A stretch of DNA of 64,000 nt from Brasenia schreberi (Eukaryota > Streptophyta > Magnoliopsida > Nymphaeales > Cabombaceae), in assembly GCA_036023115.1 (NCBI GenBank), contig JAYKKT010000073.1:18198501-18262500 (forward strand), read 5' to 3'. Numbering within the stretch: position 1 is the stretch's first letter; each line of letters starts with the position of its first letter. Positions 1 to 11,508 of the stretch are shown one piece after another. The position numbers were made by a program, and so were the translations under genes. Below the pieces are notes generated by a model, which was not told where the DNA came from, did no database searches, and worked only from the letters and a program-made list of their open reading frames with translations.

Positions 1-512
1 AAGTGAAAGGAAGAGGGCCTCAGTGGCGCCGGAAATTTGCAGAGTGAGAGAGGACGAAGAAAAAGTGAAGAAAAAATAAAAGAAGAGGGAGATCTTTCGA
101 AACGGTCATTTTATCGTATTTATAACGTGATAAACGTACGGGCACTGGGATATACTCAAATGTCAACCGTGGGGATGAGACTTATGTGAACTTATTGAAC
201 TCCAAAAACAAGTCCAGAGAATGAAATTTTGACACGTAAACAACTCCTTATACATGTAATGCGAAACTGAAGATTGGAGGGCGTCCTACTTTTGTACAGC
301 TGTCAGTTTTCCTCGTGGGACCTTGACTTTCAATCTGCCAGATCGTTTAATCGTCGGTTCATCGGGGAATTCAGTCATTCCGCTTACAGATTTGCCCTCA
401 AAGATTCCAGTAAATTACACTATTTTCTTCCTTGTTACTCCAGCTAACCAGACGCACCAAGTTCTTGGCTGAAGGGTTCTCTTTTGAACAAACTAATTCG
501 CCATTATACTTT
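1..512. other. Intergenic DNA, no gene recognised
   Basis: The first ~70 bases are purine-rich and, read on the minus strand, resemble a pyrimidine-rich plant 5' UTR, so a gene could lie just left of the window and point away. Nothing in the stretch translates into a recognisable protein. Confidence 0.3.
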
Positions 513-617
513 TTTCTTTTTGTTACAAGAGGAGGCCGAAGCCTAGCACACTCACCCTCTAAGAATCGAACTCCCGTGCTGGAGCGTGTCTAGTCATGGA
601 ACTGACGCTCTTGGGTG
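513..617 (-). repeat. SINE-like tRNA-derived repeat copy
   Basis: Read on the minus strand this has a tRNA B-box-like motif (GAGTTCGATTCTTA) followed by a conserved tail, GGCTTCGGCCTCCTCTTGT, ending in TAACA. The same layout recurs about a dozen times in this window in both orientations, which marks a dispersed SINE-like family. There is no coding potential. Confidence 0.55.
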
Positions 618-948
618 TTTTGGCCATTATAGTTTTGAACAAAAAAATCGAGTAAATGCAAAATCAAACTACATCGACTCAATTTTTTTCCAGTTAGGTT
701 CAGTATTTGGATATTTTGGTTCTAAATTTTAAATAAACTTATTTAATTTGTTCTGTTTGATTTTGGTAGTTCAAACCCAACAATTAACCGAACCGACAGA
801 ATTATCAATCTTAGGAGTAAAAGAAAGGCATACACCAATGTGTTACCTGGTCTTGGTTGTTTTGATTTTTCATACTAACACTTTTCATGTTATCAAAGTA
901 TCACTTATTAGCATTAATTGAATTTGTCTTTTTGTATCAATATGTGTT

Positions 949-1260
949 ACAATAATAACTAAGTCTCAACTCATACTAGATGGAATTGGTCACATAGATT
1001 CTTTGTTTTCATAAAATTCGATCATGTGACATGCTAACAATTACTCAACTCATTCTTTATTTTTCCTTCCAACACTTTTGTGCTTTTATCTCTCTTTTAA
1101 CATTTTCATAATCTAGTTTCTCGTACTTTTTTACCAGAGCTTCCTTTCATTACCTTTCTACGTGTTTAAATCATCTTAACCTATTTTCTCTCATTTTATC
1201 ATCTATTAGTGTCACTCCTTATTTGTTCCTAGTAACCTCATTATGCATCAAGACGTGTTA
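949..1260 (-). mobile_element. Diverged RTE LINE 3'-end fragment
   Basis: This stretch aligns base for base, with many substitutions, to the 3' end of the better preserved RTE element at 3,678-4,882. Shared landmarks include the (AAC/AAT)n tail followed by CTAAG, then ACTAGA, GATTCTTTGTTT, TTCCAACACTTTTGTG and CTCATTTTATC. The reverse transcriptase frame is broken. It covers only about the last 300 bases of the family, so it is an older, heavily 5'-truncated copy. Confidence 0.8.
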
Positions 1261-1846
1261 TATGATATAAAATTCAATTGGGGTTAAGGGTTTAGAGAAA
1301 ATAGATTATAATCAAGAACCAAACCGACCACATTGTTTCAGTTTGGCTCAATTCATTTACCTCTATAATTTGGTTTGCTTTTGGTTAGTGAATGCTTCTT
1401 GGACTCATTTTTAGGTTATTTCAATGCACACCTCTACTTCAAAGTCCTTTTTTTGTGGTCAACTCTACTTGTTGTCTCCATGGAAATCTAGACTCTAAAC
1501 AAAAGCTGGACCGGTTCATTATCAATGGAAACCAGTTTGTTTGATTGGCTTGACCACTGAACTATAAATTTCTTTGTCTAAGTCGATCTACATTCAATTG
1601 GAAGTTTCCCCTTCTTTTCCAAAGCACTGATTTATATATGTAGTTATATAGGATCAGGCCTATAAGAAGATCCAATTTTTCAAACCAAGGCAAGTGACAC
1701 TTGTGGCCGAAATGAAAGATAAAATGAGACTTGCTTGTGATGGTTTGCACATTTGAAAAGAAAGCGGACTACAACTAAGGTGATGACAAATTAGATGGTG
1801 ACAGAGCTCGGTAACAAATGAAACCCTCTCTCTCTCTCTCTCTATG
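1261..1846. other. Intergenic AT-rich DNA
   Basis: No protein, RNA or repeat family is recognised apart from a short (CT)n tract near 1,826-1,842. Short open frames here lack codon structure and homology. Confidence 0.3.
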
Positions 1847-1936
1847 GGTGCTGGTTTGCTCTGCTGATAAGATTTGAACACAAGACCTTGCTTGAGGGAA
1901 ACAAGTGTCCAATCACTTAGGGTCAGGTTCTTTGGA
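1847..1936 (-). repeat. SINE-like repeat copy
   Basis: The minus strand reads as an A-box-like CCTAAGTGATTGGACAC followed about 30 bases later by a B-box-like GTGTTCAAATCTT, the spacing expected of a tRNA-derived SINE head. It is somewhat different from the other SINE-like copies here and may be another subfamily. Confidence 0.4.
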
Positions 1937-2703
1937 GTGGCTGCCATCTACAAGTTGGAATAATAAAATATGGAGTTGAAGAGTTGTGGCCCTGCACGCC
2001 TGCTCCTGTCATAGACTTCTCTCTACTCTCGAATCACAAGTATATTTTCTTCTCCCGTTTTTTCTTTTATTTTTAGGAGAAATTTCGATATATTAATGCG
2101 TGTTTCCTAACATTAATCCAGGAACAGCAATTTTCCGTTTCGGGTCCTCGTCTCGTGTTCATGTCAAAAGCACCTCAATCTGAAGAATTCGGCACTTTTG
2201 ATGTCTCATTGTGTATTTTGTGTCTCTCTAAAGTTTCTTTCGTGCTTGTTGCATAGCCAGCGGTTTTCTTTTTCTGGCTATGTTTGTATCGTGGCATTTT
2301 GTGATTGTGTACCAAAAAAAAAAAAGTTAACCTGAACATGACCACATTTTGTTTGTATTGGATGAAGTTCTGTTCATCATACGCCTTTTTTAAATCAATT
2401 CAATTTTTATTATAAAATAACATTTCTCGCCTGTATGTGCCTCATCATCTGTAGGATATCTTGGGCGTTGCCATTATAAAAGCATTCATAAGAGTGGGTT
2501 GGTTGATTGGGAGTACCTTTATGAACTCCAACTAATCCAACATGAACCAAGCTGGTTCTACATGCTTGCCACCTTCCTACAGGCCAGACAACAATGAAAC
2601 CCTATTCAAACCAACTTGAGAGAGAGAGAGAGAGTGTCCAATTTACAGTTTTCCTTTTTGGTTTTTTCTTCTTATTTAGGCAAAGAAGATAATTAATCAC
2701 ATG

Positions 2704-2825
2704 CATTGGCAGATCTAAAAATTCTTTTAAGGTGGGACAAACTATGTATTATAGCACATTGATCCTATTTCTGAAATATGGGATGGGCGGATGCTCCACC
2801 TCGGTTCAATGTAGATCCGCCACTG
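2704..2825. mobile_element. Short hAT-type MITE (non-autonomous)
   Basis: The left end CATTGGCAGATCTA and the inverted right end CAGTGGCGGATCTA match at 12 of 14 positions. CAGTGGCGGA is a common plant hAT terminal inverted repeat. The flanking octamers ATCACATG and ATTACTGG match at 5 of 8, compatible with a decayed 8-bp target duplication. The interior is about 95 bp and non-coding. Confidence 0.5.
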
Positions 2826-3177
2826 ATTACTGGGGCTCCGCTCAACGTAGATCCGCTACTGTTTACATGAGTGGGATTGTGTTAAGAGGGGCACATCGAG
2901 TAACAGTGTCACAAACCCAATTCACATGACGACATGCTCAATTGTTTCGGTACGATTCCAGGTTCACACAACAAATTTGAGTGCTGAATCTGATAAGAGA
3001 AGAACTTGTCATAGATCTAAGTTTTTTGATAGGCTTATCTTAGATCTAAGAATCAATATGCAACCCGTAGTGTGAAAAACCTAATATACGAGATTTAGGG
3101 TTCATATCTTGTTTTGGATCAATGTTGTAAGAATCAATATCCAACATGTGTTGGGAAAGACCTAACCATATGCTACA

Positions 3178-3320
<143 letters not shown>

Positions 3321-3677
3321 GAAAGCACGTTGCCTTTGAATGTTTTTCTCATGGGCTTATTTAAAAATATGCCGGTTGACGATCATTGTGTGTTACATGG
3401 TTATGTTTTTTCCACCTCTCTCTTTATATATATATATATATAAGATGCATGAAGCATTGGTTTTGCTGTTTCAACCACCATCCATTGCACTCTATCATCT
3501 TTCGTCCGTCATTGCCATTGCAAAGATTACCTAGAAAATATATCTCTATATTATGTAAATATGGTTTTGTGTTTTTTATGTGGTTTTGGTGACAATAACA
3601 TGGTTTTAATCAATCAAGGGTAGAAAAATAGTGAAAGAGTGAAGGGTGACAGCCTATGGTTGAAACGCTGAAATCAT

Positions 3678-4882
3678 ACAACAACAACAACAACAACAAC
3701 AACTAAGCCTTTTCCCATACTAGACGGGGTCGGCTACATGGATTCTTTGTTTCCACAGATCTCTATCGTGTGCCATGTTAGCAGTTAACTCCCAATAAGC
3801 TAGATCATTCTTTATTGTTTCTTTCCAACACTTTTGTGGTCGTCCTCTACCTCTTTTAATACTTTCCAAATTTAGGTTTTCTAACCTTCTTACAGGTTCT
3901 TCTTTTGATCTTCTTTCTATATGTCCAAACCATCTTAAACGATGTTCTCTCATTTTATCCTCTATTGGTGCCACTCCTAATTTGTTTCTAATAACCTCAT
4001 TATGTATACGGTCTTTTCTTGTATGACCACTCATCCATCTCAACATCTTCATTTCTGTCACAGACATCTTTTGTACATGTTGATGATTAACTGCCCAACA
4101 CTCAGAACCATAAAACATGGCAGGCCTAACTGCTGCTCTATAATATTTACCTTTTAATTTTAGTGGTATCTTCTTGTCACAAAGAATACCTGATGCTCCT
4201 CTCCATTTTAACCAACCAGCATTAATTCTATGTGTAACATCTCCATCAATTCTTCCATCACTTTGAAAAATTGACCCTAGGTATTTAAAACTTTCCTTTT
4301 GGGGAATGCAATGTGTGTCAATTTTAATTTCTATGTCCTCTGAAGTAGCCAAATGATCAAACTTACATTCCATATATTCTGTCTTTGTTCTACTAAGTCG
4401 GAGGCCTTTGTTTTCTAATGTTTCTCTCCATAGTTCCAATTTTCTATTAACTTTTTCCTTAGACTCCTCCACTAATACAATGTCATCTGCAAATAACATA
4501 CACCAAGGTACTTCATCTTGAATATGTTTTGTTAACTCATCCATCACCATTATAAATAAGTATGGACTTAAAGTTGATCCTTGATGTAACCCAATATTAA
4601 CTTCAAAGAAGTCTGTCGTTCCTTCATGAGTCCTCACACATGTTTTTGCACCATCATACATGTCTCTTATAAGGTTAATATATGTCAATGGGATACCTCT
4701 TTTTTCCAAAGTTCTCCAAAGAACCTCCCTCGGTACCCTATCATAAGCTTTTTCTAGATCAATAAATATCATGTGAAGGTCTTTCTTTTTTGCTCTAAAA
4801 TGTTTCATAAGACGTCTCAAAAGGTGAATCGCTTCAATAGTAGATCTACCAGGCATAAATCCAAATTGGTTCTCTGTTGTAC
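3678..4882 (-). mobile_element. 5'-truncated RTE-clade LINE with 13-bp TSD
   Basis: A non-LTR retrotransposon insertion. The minus strand encodes a reverse transcriptase and ends in the plant RTE 3' signature: AAAAGGCTTAG followed by eight TTG repeats. It is flanked by a perfect 13-bp direct repeat ACGCTGAAATCAT at 3,665-3,677 and 4,883-4,895, the target-site duplication. Only ~1.2 kb of a typical ~3-kb element is present. The endonuclease and N-terminal RT are missing, as expected from incomplete target-primed reverse transcription. The open frame and perfect duplication indicate a fairly recent insertion. Confidence 0.92.
3720..4882 (-). pseudogene. RTE LINE reverse transcriptase, C-terminal part
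   Basis: About 387 codons remain open with no stop. Motifs in order are [10 protein letters not shown], then [13 protein letters not shown] (RT motif A with catalytic Asp), [13 protein letters not shown] (motif B), [10 protein letters not shown] (motif C, the FADD catalytic pair) and the C-terminal [12 protein letters not shown] typical of plant RTE proteins. Codons on the 5' side of about 4,882 come from the target duplication, not from the element: the apparent start Met is encoded by the duplicated ACGCTGAAATCAT read backwards. The endonuclease domain is absent, so the piece cannot be autonomous. It is a truncated relic despite its intact frame. Confidence 0.9.
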
Positions 4883-4895
4883 ACGCTGAAATCAT

Positions 4896-5359
4896 GTGAA
4901 ATGAAAAATTAAAATAGTGGAATCATGCAAAATGAGTAATTATACACGATTAATCATATAAAAGACCACCTTTATATATATATATGTGTGTGTGTGTGTG
5001 CGCGTGCGTGTGTCTCTATGTAAACATGTATATATATGTGCGTGTGTCTCTATGTAAACATGACTAGTTTTGATTTTCTTAAAAGCAAGGAACCAGAACA
5101 TATTAAGAACTGAGCCGGTTCCATCTTTTCTTAGAGTCCTCAACCTTTCGGAATAAAAATTTATTAAAAATAAAAAATATGAAACGGACCGAACCACCCG
5201 TTTCAGTTCTTGTTCTAAAACCGAAACGAAACTTGATGGTCTATGGTTCGAAGCCCTGTTAAACGGGTTTTGATTCCAGACTTTTTTTGGCCCTGTGGGT
5301 TTGCTGTTGAAACAGCGGAAACGGTGTCAAACCGTCGATGTCTACGTGTACTGTACGTA
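4896..5359. other. Intergenic DNA with small tandem repeat
   Basis: Contains a (TG)n tract around 4,985-5,010 and two copies of GTGTCTCTATGTAAACATG (about 5,010-5,028 and 5,044-5,062). A run with ACCGAACCACCCG resembles low-complexity sequence also seen near 60,940. No gene recognised. Confidence 0.4.
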
Positions 5360-5975
5360 TGGATATTACATCTCCACCATTAGAGACTTAAAAAGAACGA
5401 ACGCTTACCTCATAATCGGCTAAACCCTAGCCCTACAAGAAGGGGATCAATACCCTTTCTCTTTTTGCCATGACGCCATAAACCCTTCGCTCTCTGTTGG
5501 CCGCCTTCACCTGCCTTGGTTGCACTTATTTGACAATCGTTTTTGGTGGTGATTGTTTCATTTATTTATAATCGTTTTTTAATCATTCGGTTTCAGAAAA
5601 TGGGGATCTGGTATCGTACCTAATGCGTTCCCTCTTGCTTATAATTTGGGGATTGGTGATTAGCCGTGACTGATGCCTGTGATGGTTTTAAATATACTTT
5701 GAGTAGAATGAAAAGGAATCATCTCTGAGGCATTTGATTTGGGCATCTCGGGCTTCCTCTTTTCTGTATTCTTGTGCTTGTATTTCACTTTAGATTTCGT
5801 TTTTGCTCTTATCTATCTGTGTAGCTTTACGTATTGAGTGTGGTATTATGTGCGATTAATTTGCGGGGTTGCTCTAAGTCTATAGTTGATGTTTCCTTTT
5901 TATGTTGCAGGATCTCCTTTCAGCTCGCTAGTCATCTGCATCACTGTGATTCTTTTGAACTCTTAGAGTGCCAAT
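5360..5975 (+). other. Possible 5' end of a host gene, cut by copia insertion
   Basis: AAACCCTAGCCCT (about 5,423) is typical of plant 5' leaders. A T-rich stretch ending in TTTTTATGTTGCAG (to about 5,910) looks like an intron with a good acceptor. The sequence runs to CCAAT at 5,971-5,975, where the copia element begins, and resumes after the element at CCAAT 11,927. No protein is recognised, so this may be an untranslated leader or a non-coding host gene. Interpretation rests on splice-like signals only. Confidence 0.3.
5673..5733 (+). ncRNA. Candidate intronic C/D-box snoRNA
   Basis: A box-C-like TGTGATGG (5,678-5,685) and a box D CTGA (5,725-5,728) are enclosed by a perfect 5-bp terminal stem, ATGCC (5,673-5,677) pairing with GGCAT (5,729-5,733). 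A D'-like TTGA lies in the middle. It sits inside a putative intron. Box C differs from RTGATGA at the last base, and the rRNA target of the guide was not identified, so this is a candidate only. Confidence 0.35.
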
Positions 5976-6394
5976 TCTTGAGATCGCGTCTCTGTGCACA
6001 TATGTGCTTCTAGGATCCCAATGTTACTGCAGAAGTTGTATGTGCTTGTAGACGAGATAGGGAAAGAAAGAAAGAAGAGGGACAATGCTACCCACAAAGG
6101 GTTTTTTTAGGAAGAAGCGAATGTGTAAAAGTCACTTATCATTTTTTTTGTATTTTATTATATATATACCTAATTTTTTTCTTCTTCCAAGTTTTCCTCT
6201 TTAGGCTTTTCGTTAAAAGTCATTTCATGTTCATTCGGCAGATGCCTAACACTTTTTCAAAACAAAAGCGATTTTCGAATAAAGTTTATCTTTTTTGAAA
6301 AAACAACTCATGAAATTCGAGAAGAGAGTAATTATTCCCACATTTAATGATTGACGTTAGTATTGGGGCTGATAGTGGCAACCAACTACTTACA
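5976..6394 (-). repeat. Copia 3' LTR (419 bp)
   Basis: This segment is repeated at 11,509-11,926 and 12,807-13,208, all in the same orientation, with shared blocks such as AAGTCACTTATCATTTTTT and AATAAAGTTTATCTTTTT. In element sense it begins TGTAAGTAGT just after a purine-rich PPT-like GTGGGAGA (6,395-6,402 complement) and ends CTCAAGA. The end is TG...GA rather than the canonical TG...CA. CCAAT precedes it at 5,971-5,975. Divergence from the other copies is considerable, indicating age. Confidence 0.8.
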
Positions 6395-6549
6395 TCTCCC
6401 ACTTGGTTTTTCCTCCCACTATTTTGGGGTTTACCAAGTTGGATCATTTATCTAGTTATAAGTAAATTACAACTTTTATTTGTTACGGAGTTTTCCACAA
6501 TCAATGTATTTTTCTTGCATAACACTCAACAAAGTATATTTTCTACACT

Positions 6550-7320
6550 TATATTTTAGGCATATCTCAAACCCATATGGGTTACATGTTTAGTAAAAAG
6601 TTCTTCTTAGATGTCTTTTGTTAATGGGTTAACCAACATATTACCAATTGACATACAACATATAGTTATTTCATTTCTTGAGTATATCATGAACATAGTG
6701 ATATTTAACCATTATATGCTTTTCTTGAACTATCAATTCCACTCTTAATAAGAGTAATTGCTATATTGTTCTTACAATAAATGACAATTGACTCGTTGGT
6801 TATGTTAAACTTCAAATCACGTGTGAAGCGGTTTATCCAAACGACATTCATAACAACCATACTACAAGTAACATACTCAACTTATTGTATATACAATACT
6901 ACACGACCTTATTTTTTGCAAGCCCAAGAAATCGCACTACCTCCAAATAAAAATATTTGATCAGAGATTGATTTGTTGTCATCTCTTCTCTCAATAAAGT
7001 CAGCATCTTAATATCCTATCACTTTTAGTTCATCTGCTTGAAAGCAAAGTTTCAAGTCTTTTATTCCTTTAAAATATCTTAGAATTCTTTTCACATTTAT
7101 CCAATGATGTCTTCTAGAATTACTTTGATATTTACTAATAAGACCAACAATAAAATTGATATCAGGTCTTATACACAACATAACATACATTAAGCTACTC
7201 ACAACTTCTGTATAAGGAACATTAGGCGTATCGTCTCCTTCACCGGGACAATCAACCTTACTCAATTTGACCACTTTTGTAACATGTGTATATGTAGACT
7301 TTCATTCACCAATTTTAAAC
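6550..7320 (-). pseudogene. Copia RNase H and C-terminal RT remnant
   Basis: Minus-strand fragments match the end of copia pol. VPYTEVVSSLMYVMLCIRPD and HHWINVKRILRYFKG (7,008-7,274) correspond to the RT connection. Further down come IFLFGGSAISWACK and a RNase H-like stretch with VEYVTCSMVVMNVVW. The last recognisable piece is LTKDI plus HMGLRYA near 6,560-6,630. Stops interrupt every section. Confidence 0.8.
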
Positions 7321-8135
7321 GTCTTAAAGATATAATCGATATATCTCCTGACTTAGTACGCATAAGAGTTTAGATTCTTTATCTCGAGAAATCTTTATAC
7401 CCAAGATATAAAATGCTCTCCCAATATCCTTTATTTCAAACCTTGAGTTTAAGCATGACTTAGTTTTGACAATTATCTCATTGTTATTTCTAGTCAATAA
7501 TGTCATCTACGTATAACGCTAAGATGACGAAGTGACTCCCACTATTTCAAACATACATATAATGATCAAGTTCATTAGCCACACACTCAAGTTCAATAAT
7601 GACATTTTGAAAAGTCAAATACCATTGATGTGGGTGATTGTTTAAGGCCATAGAAGAGTTTTTAAGCCTATACACTTTATTTTTTTGGCCTTTAACAACA
7701 TACCCTTCTGGTTGTTGTATATATATGATTTCCTCTAAATCTTCATTTAGAAAAATTGTTTACATCTAACTAATGTAAATCGAAATAATAATATATTGAT
7801 ATTACCAGTATTATTCTTATGGATACGAATTTCGCAACAAGAGAATATATCTCAACATAATATATTATCTCTTTTTGCGAAAATTCCTTTGCAACCAACC
7901 TCGCATTAAAATTGTTGATAGTCTCATCGACTTTATATTTCTTTTTCAGAACCTATTTATAGCCTATGACTTTTCTTCTTTTTGACAAATCAACCAATTT
8001 CCAGACTTGGTTTTTCTCAATGGATTCAATTTCTTCATCTATAGCTTTTTTCCAGTCTATAGATTCAAATGAGTCAATAGTTTGTTGATATGTTAAGCTA
8101 TTAGTCAGTTCATCTAAATATATCAAATTACACAC
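7320..8135 (-). pseudogene. Copia reverse transcriptase remnant
   Basis: The RT begins with the conserved WKKAIDEEIESIEKNQVWKL (7,953-8,135). A YVDD catalytic motif is readable near 7,505-7,520 (LALYVDDII) but a frameshift follows immediately. The next block, SRFEIKDIGRAFYILGIKIS, is typical of copia RT palm/thumb. The coding capacity is lost. Confidence 0.85.
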
Positions 8136-8139
8136 TTCC

Positions 8140-9000
8140 TCTAAAAGGTAAGTATGATAATCTTTTAAGTAGAACGGTATAACCCTTGGTCTTTTGTGTC
8201 CACCTAAAGTTTTGGTTTGATCAAGAAGATTATCTATGAGTTTAAATAATGATTGATCTAGATTGTCAACATACTCATCGTCATTTTCAAAGATGTTATC
8301 TTAGTGTCCTCTAAGAATTCAACATCCCTTCTTTCTATCAGTTCATAGTTCTTATGATAAAACTGATATCCTCTAGATCTTTTATGATATCCAATAAATA
8401 TACATCTCGATGATCTACTGTATAGTTTGTCTCTAGATTAGTAAATGATCTTCACATGAGCGATAAATCCTCACCTCTTGAGATGACCTAGGTTTGGTTT
8501 TCTTCTAAACTATATCTCATATGATGTAAAGAATACAACTTTATGGGTACTCTGTTGAGTATATTCACAGTTGTACTTATTCCTTCTCCATAAAATACTT
8601 TTGATAGAGAAACATCTATTAACATAGACCATGTCATATTCAATAAAGTTATGTTATATCTCTATGTTATATTATTCTGTTAAGGTGTCCTTGACATAAT
8701 ATTTTACTTTACAATACCAAAATCTTTACAAAATTCTACAAATTTTGTAGAGGTGTACTCTCCACCTCTATCCGATCTCAAGACTTTGATTGTATGTCCT
8801 AGTTGGTTCTCAGCTTGTTACTTATATTCTTTTAACACTTCAAGCGCCTAAGATTTATGTGCTAAGAGATAAATGTATGTATTTCTCGAGTAATAATCTA
8901 TAAAGGTTATAAAATAAAATTTTCCTCGATGCGATCTTACTCTAAAAGATCCACATAAATAAGTGTGAATAATCTCTAGTAGGGTTGTTGCCCTAATTAT
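8140..9000 (-). pseudogene. Copia integrase remnant
   Basis: Minus-strand translation gives LRSDRGGEYTSTKFVEF (about 8,740-8,790), the core of the copia integrase catalytic domain including the second acidic residue of the DDE triad. Surrounding frames are broken by stops and frameshifts. It sits between protease/gag-pre-integrase and RT as expected. Confidence 0.8.
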
Positions 9001-9549
9001 TTATTTGATAAATAATTTTCTAGTCATTTTCCCTTGTATACAGGCTTCACACTTATTAAAAAGTATTTTCATGAAGCTAAGCAATAAGTTAAAGTTGGTT
9101 AATTTTTTCAACTTCTTTAAACTTATATGACCTAAACGTTTATGCCATACATTCACATCAATCACATGGACACTATCAATATAAGCAGAAGAAGAATTTT
9201 TATTTTCATTTACATTAAGTTTTAACAATCCATACTTAGCATCAAATAAATCAGAAAAAGTTTTCTTTCCATGCTTTCTCATTTTTATCAAGGCATGGAC
9301 CGATACAAGGTTGCGCCTAATAGCGAACACAATTAATACATCAGTAAGTATAATCGGTATGCCTTGTACAAAAAATTTAAAGGACCATATCCCAAGAACA
9401 TTGGAAAATGTATTATTTCCCATATAAACATGATGTTCGTCAGATTTGTCTCTCTCTTTGCTCTTTGAGATATGCCGTGTCGCTCTTGAGTTTATCCACC
9501 AACCAATCACCAAGCGGTCCATGTAGAGATATTTAGAAATGATGCACAT
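9001..9549 (-). pseudogene. Copia protease and gag-pre-integrase remnant
   Basis: The protease active-site region reads WWINSRATRHIS where the family has W-I-x-D-S-G-A-T-x-H. The catalytic Asp is Asn and the following Gly is Arg, so it is inactive. VNVWHKRLGHISLKKLKKL and CEACIQGKMTR form the His-Cys zinc-binding gag-pre-integrase domain. The 182-codon frame is open, but its key residues are gone. Confidence 0.85.
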
Positions 9550-9599
9550 TATATTCTCCTTCTCTGTTGGGCCGTGTCATTGATTGTTTTCAACATTGT

Positions 9600-10390
9600 T
9601 TTTATTGTGACAATACCTTTTGTAGTGCCTCATCTTGCCATAATTGAAGCACTTTATCTCAAAAACAGATTCTTGTGATTTTTTTAAATTTTGACTGTCC
9701 AACTTGTTATGTTTACCAAATTTTTTATTTGGAATTTTCTTATTCTAGTTGTTTTTAAAGTCAAACCCTAAATCATCTTGAGCAACTAGCAATCCGTCCA
9801 GTATATTTTTATTCATATGTTCTTATTCAATTGTTAGTTTTAATGGGAGTTGAAAAATGATAAAATTTGGTCCAAGTCTAAGCATTATGGTTACCATATT
9901 TCAGGAAGGGGAAGACTGTTTAGAATTGTAGATATTTGCATTGGTTTAGGGATGACTTATTTTGCTACACTTAAGTCCTTAATCATTACCATCATTTGGT
10001 TACAATGTTCAACTATATTATTACCTTTTTTAATTTATAAGAATTTATTTTTGAAGGAGTAGTTGAACATGCAACTTGGTTGTAGTATCATATTTTATAG
10101 TCAAAGAATCAAATAATTCTTTAGCAGTCTCATACTCTTCAAATACCATAATCAAGTCATCTTTCATATATGTTAACATTATAATCCTGACTTTGATATC
10201 ATCCCTTAGAAATGTCTTATACTTGTCTTTTTCTTTATTTGTTGCAATTAGAGTAGGAGTAAAACTGTTCCCCAAAGTACATAATCAACTACCTCTAAAG
10301 TTAAGGCCAATGGGATTCTTCTTTTTCATGTTTAAAAATTTAAGTAATTTAATTTTTTGGTCTTTGCCAATTAAGACACATAAATTCTAG
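9600..10390 (-). pseudogene. Copia gag remnant with degenerate zinc knuckle
   Basis: A gag start is readable near 10,390 (MTSRIYVS, then KRRIPLALTLEVVDYVL). It is followed by KDDLIMVFEEYETAKELFDS (10,045-10,275), the UBN2-type copia gag. The CCHC knuckle near 9,615-9,660 reads CFNYGKMRHYKRYC, so its second Cys has become Tyr. Stops and frameshifts separate the pieces. Confidence 0.75.
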
Positions 10391-10399
10391 AAGTCATTT

Positions 10400-11341
10400 T
10401 TTAATGATTTGACAGAGACAACAAGTAGAGGGTCTGTACATTTTTAGATAAAAAATATAAAACATGCATCAAATGAATAGATATAAGACATTTCTTAAAG
10501 AATCAATAGCAAAAAATAGTCGGGCACCTAAATGCAATATCCACAAATTCTAAGTACTGAATTGTAAATATTTTCAGCCATTGTATTACAGTTTATTTAA
10601 CATATAGGTACTTTTCTAAAAATGTTATAACACCATGAACAAAAGAGTAAAAAGATGCTTACGGTATTTCTTAAAAAGTACAAGGGCAAACATGTACTTT
10701 TTAAGTGACATAACGAATAATATGTCAAACTGTGAGGGTTATTTATTTAAAATCACCTAAATACCGGATTCTATAAATCTGAATATTGATTAGGGATAAA
10801 ACAATAAAACTACATACTAGTATTTTGTGATTTTATAGATTGTCAAAGGGCAAAAAAACTTTTCACTAATATAAGGGTAAATCAATCTTTTCATATCAAA
10901 ATATATGAACATTTCTGTAATTTTGTTTCATAGTATTTTGTAATTTTGATCTTCGTATATGAGTAAAATAGTCATTTTAGTAAAAAAAAGCTTGAGAGAG
11001 AGGCCTATGGAGAGAGAGTGAGAATCAGAGAGAGCGGGAGACTATCGGTGGTTCTATCGCTGCTGGCTTGACCTCCGCTCCTCCTCTTCTCTTCTTTGCC
11101 TATTATAGAGAGGGAGAGAAACATAGTAAGAGGAGGTTGCTGTGGCGGTTCTGCCGTTGCCGGCCTTCCATTCGTTCCTCTTCTTCGTGGTCCCTGTTGA
11201 CTACTTGGCCCACCCCTCTCTCATCACCATCTTTCCTTTCCTCAACAATGTTTATGTCATCTTTGCTGTTTTAGGTCCTGTTGACTACTTGCCTAAGGTC
11301 GCCTTCGATGGACGTTTTTCGGTTGTCGTTTGCCTCAACCC
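10400..11341. other. Non-coding leader region of the copia element
   Basis: This ~0.9-kb stretch lies between gag and the duplicated 5' LTR block. The right half (11,000-11,340) is pyrimidine-rich and contains two copies of CCTGTTGACTACTTG (11,189 and 11,278). Two short overlapping open frames there look compositional. It may include an unrecognised insertion, as copia leaders are normally shorter. Confidence 0.3.
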
Positions 11342-11494
11342 CAGAGACTAAAACCTTTCTCTTCTTTCATTTCCCCTGTTATCTTTTTTTATAAAAAGAA
11401 ACTTATGCCAGAAAACTTTCACGATACAATTTTAACACTTCTTCTTTTTCTATAAGGTCGGCATACCTCTAAGGAATTGTGGATGACTTAAACG

Positions 11495-11507
11495 GGCTCT
11501 TATACCA
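11495..11507 (-). other. Primer-binding site, initiator tRNA-Met type
   Basis: The minus strand reads TGGTATAAGAGCC one base inside the 5' LTR. It differs at one base from TGGTATCAGAGCC, the usual plant retrotransposon site complementary to initiator tRNA-Met. The duplicated copy is at 12,793-12,805. Confidence 0.75.
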
Positions 11508-11508
11508 G

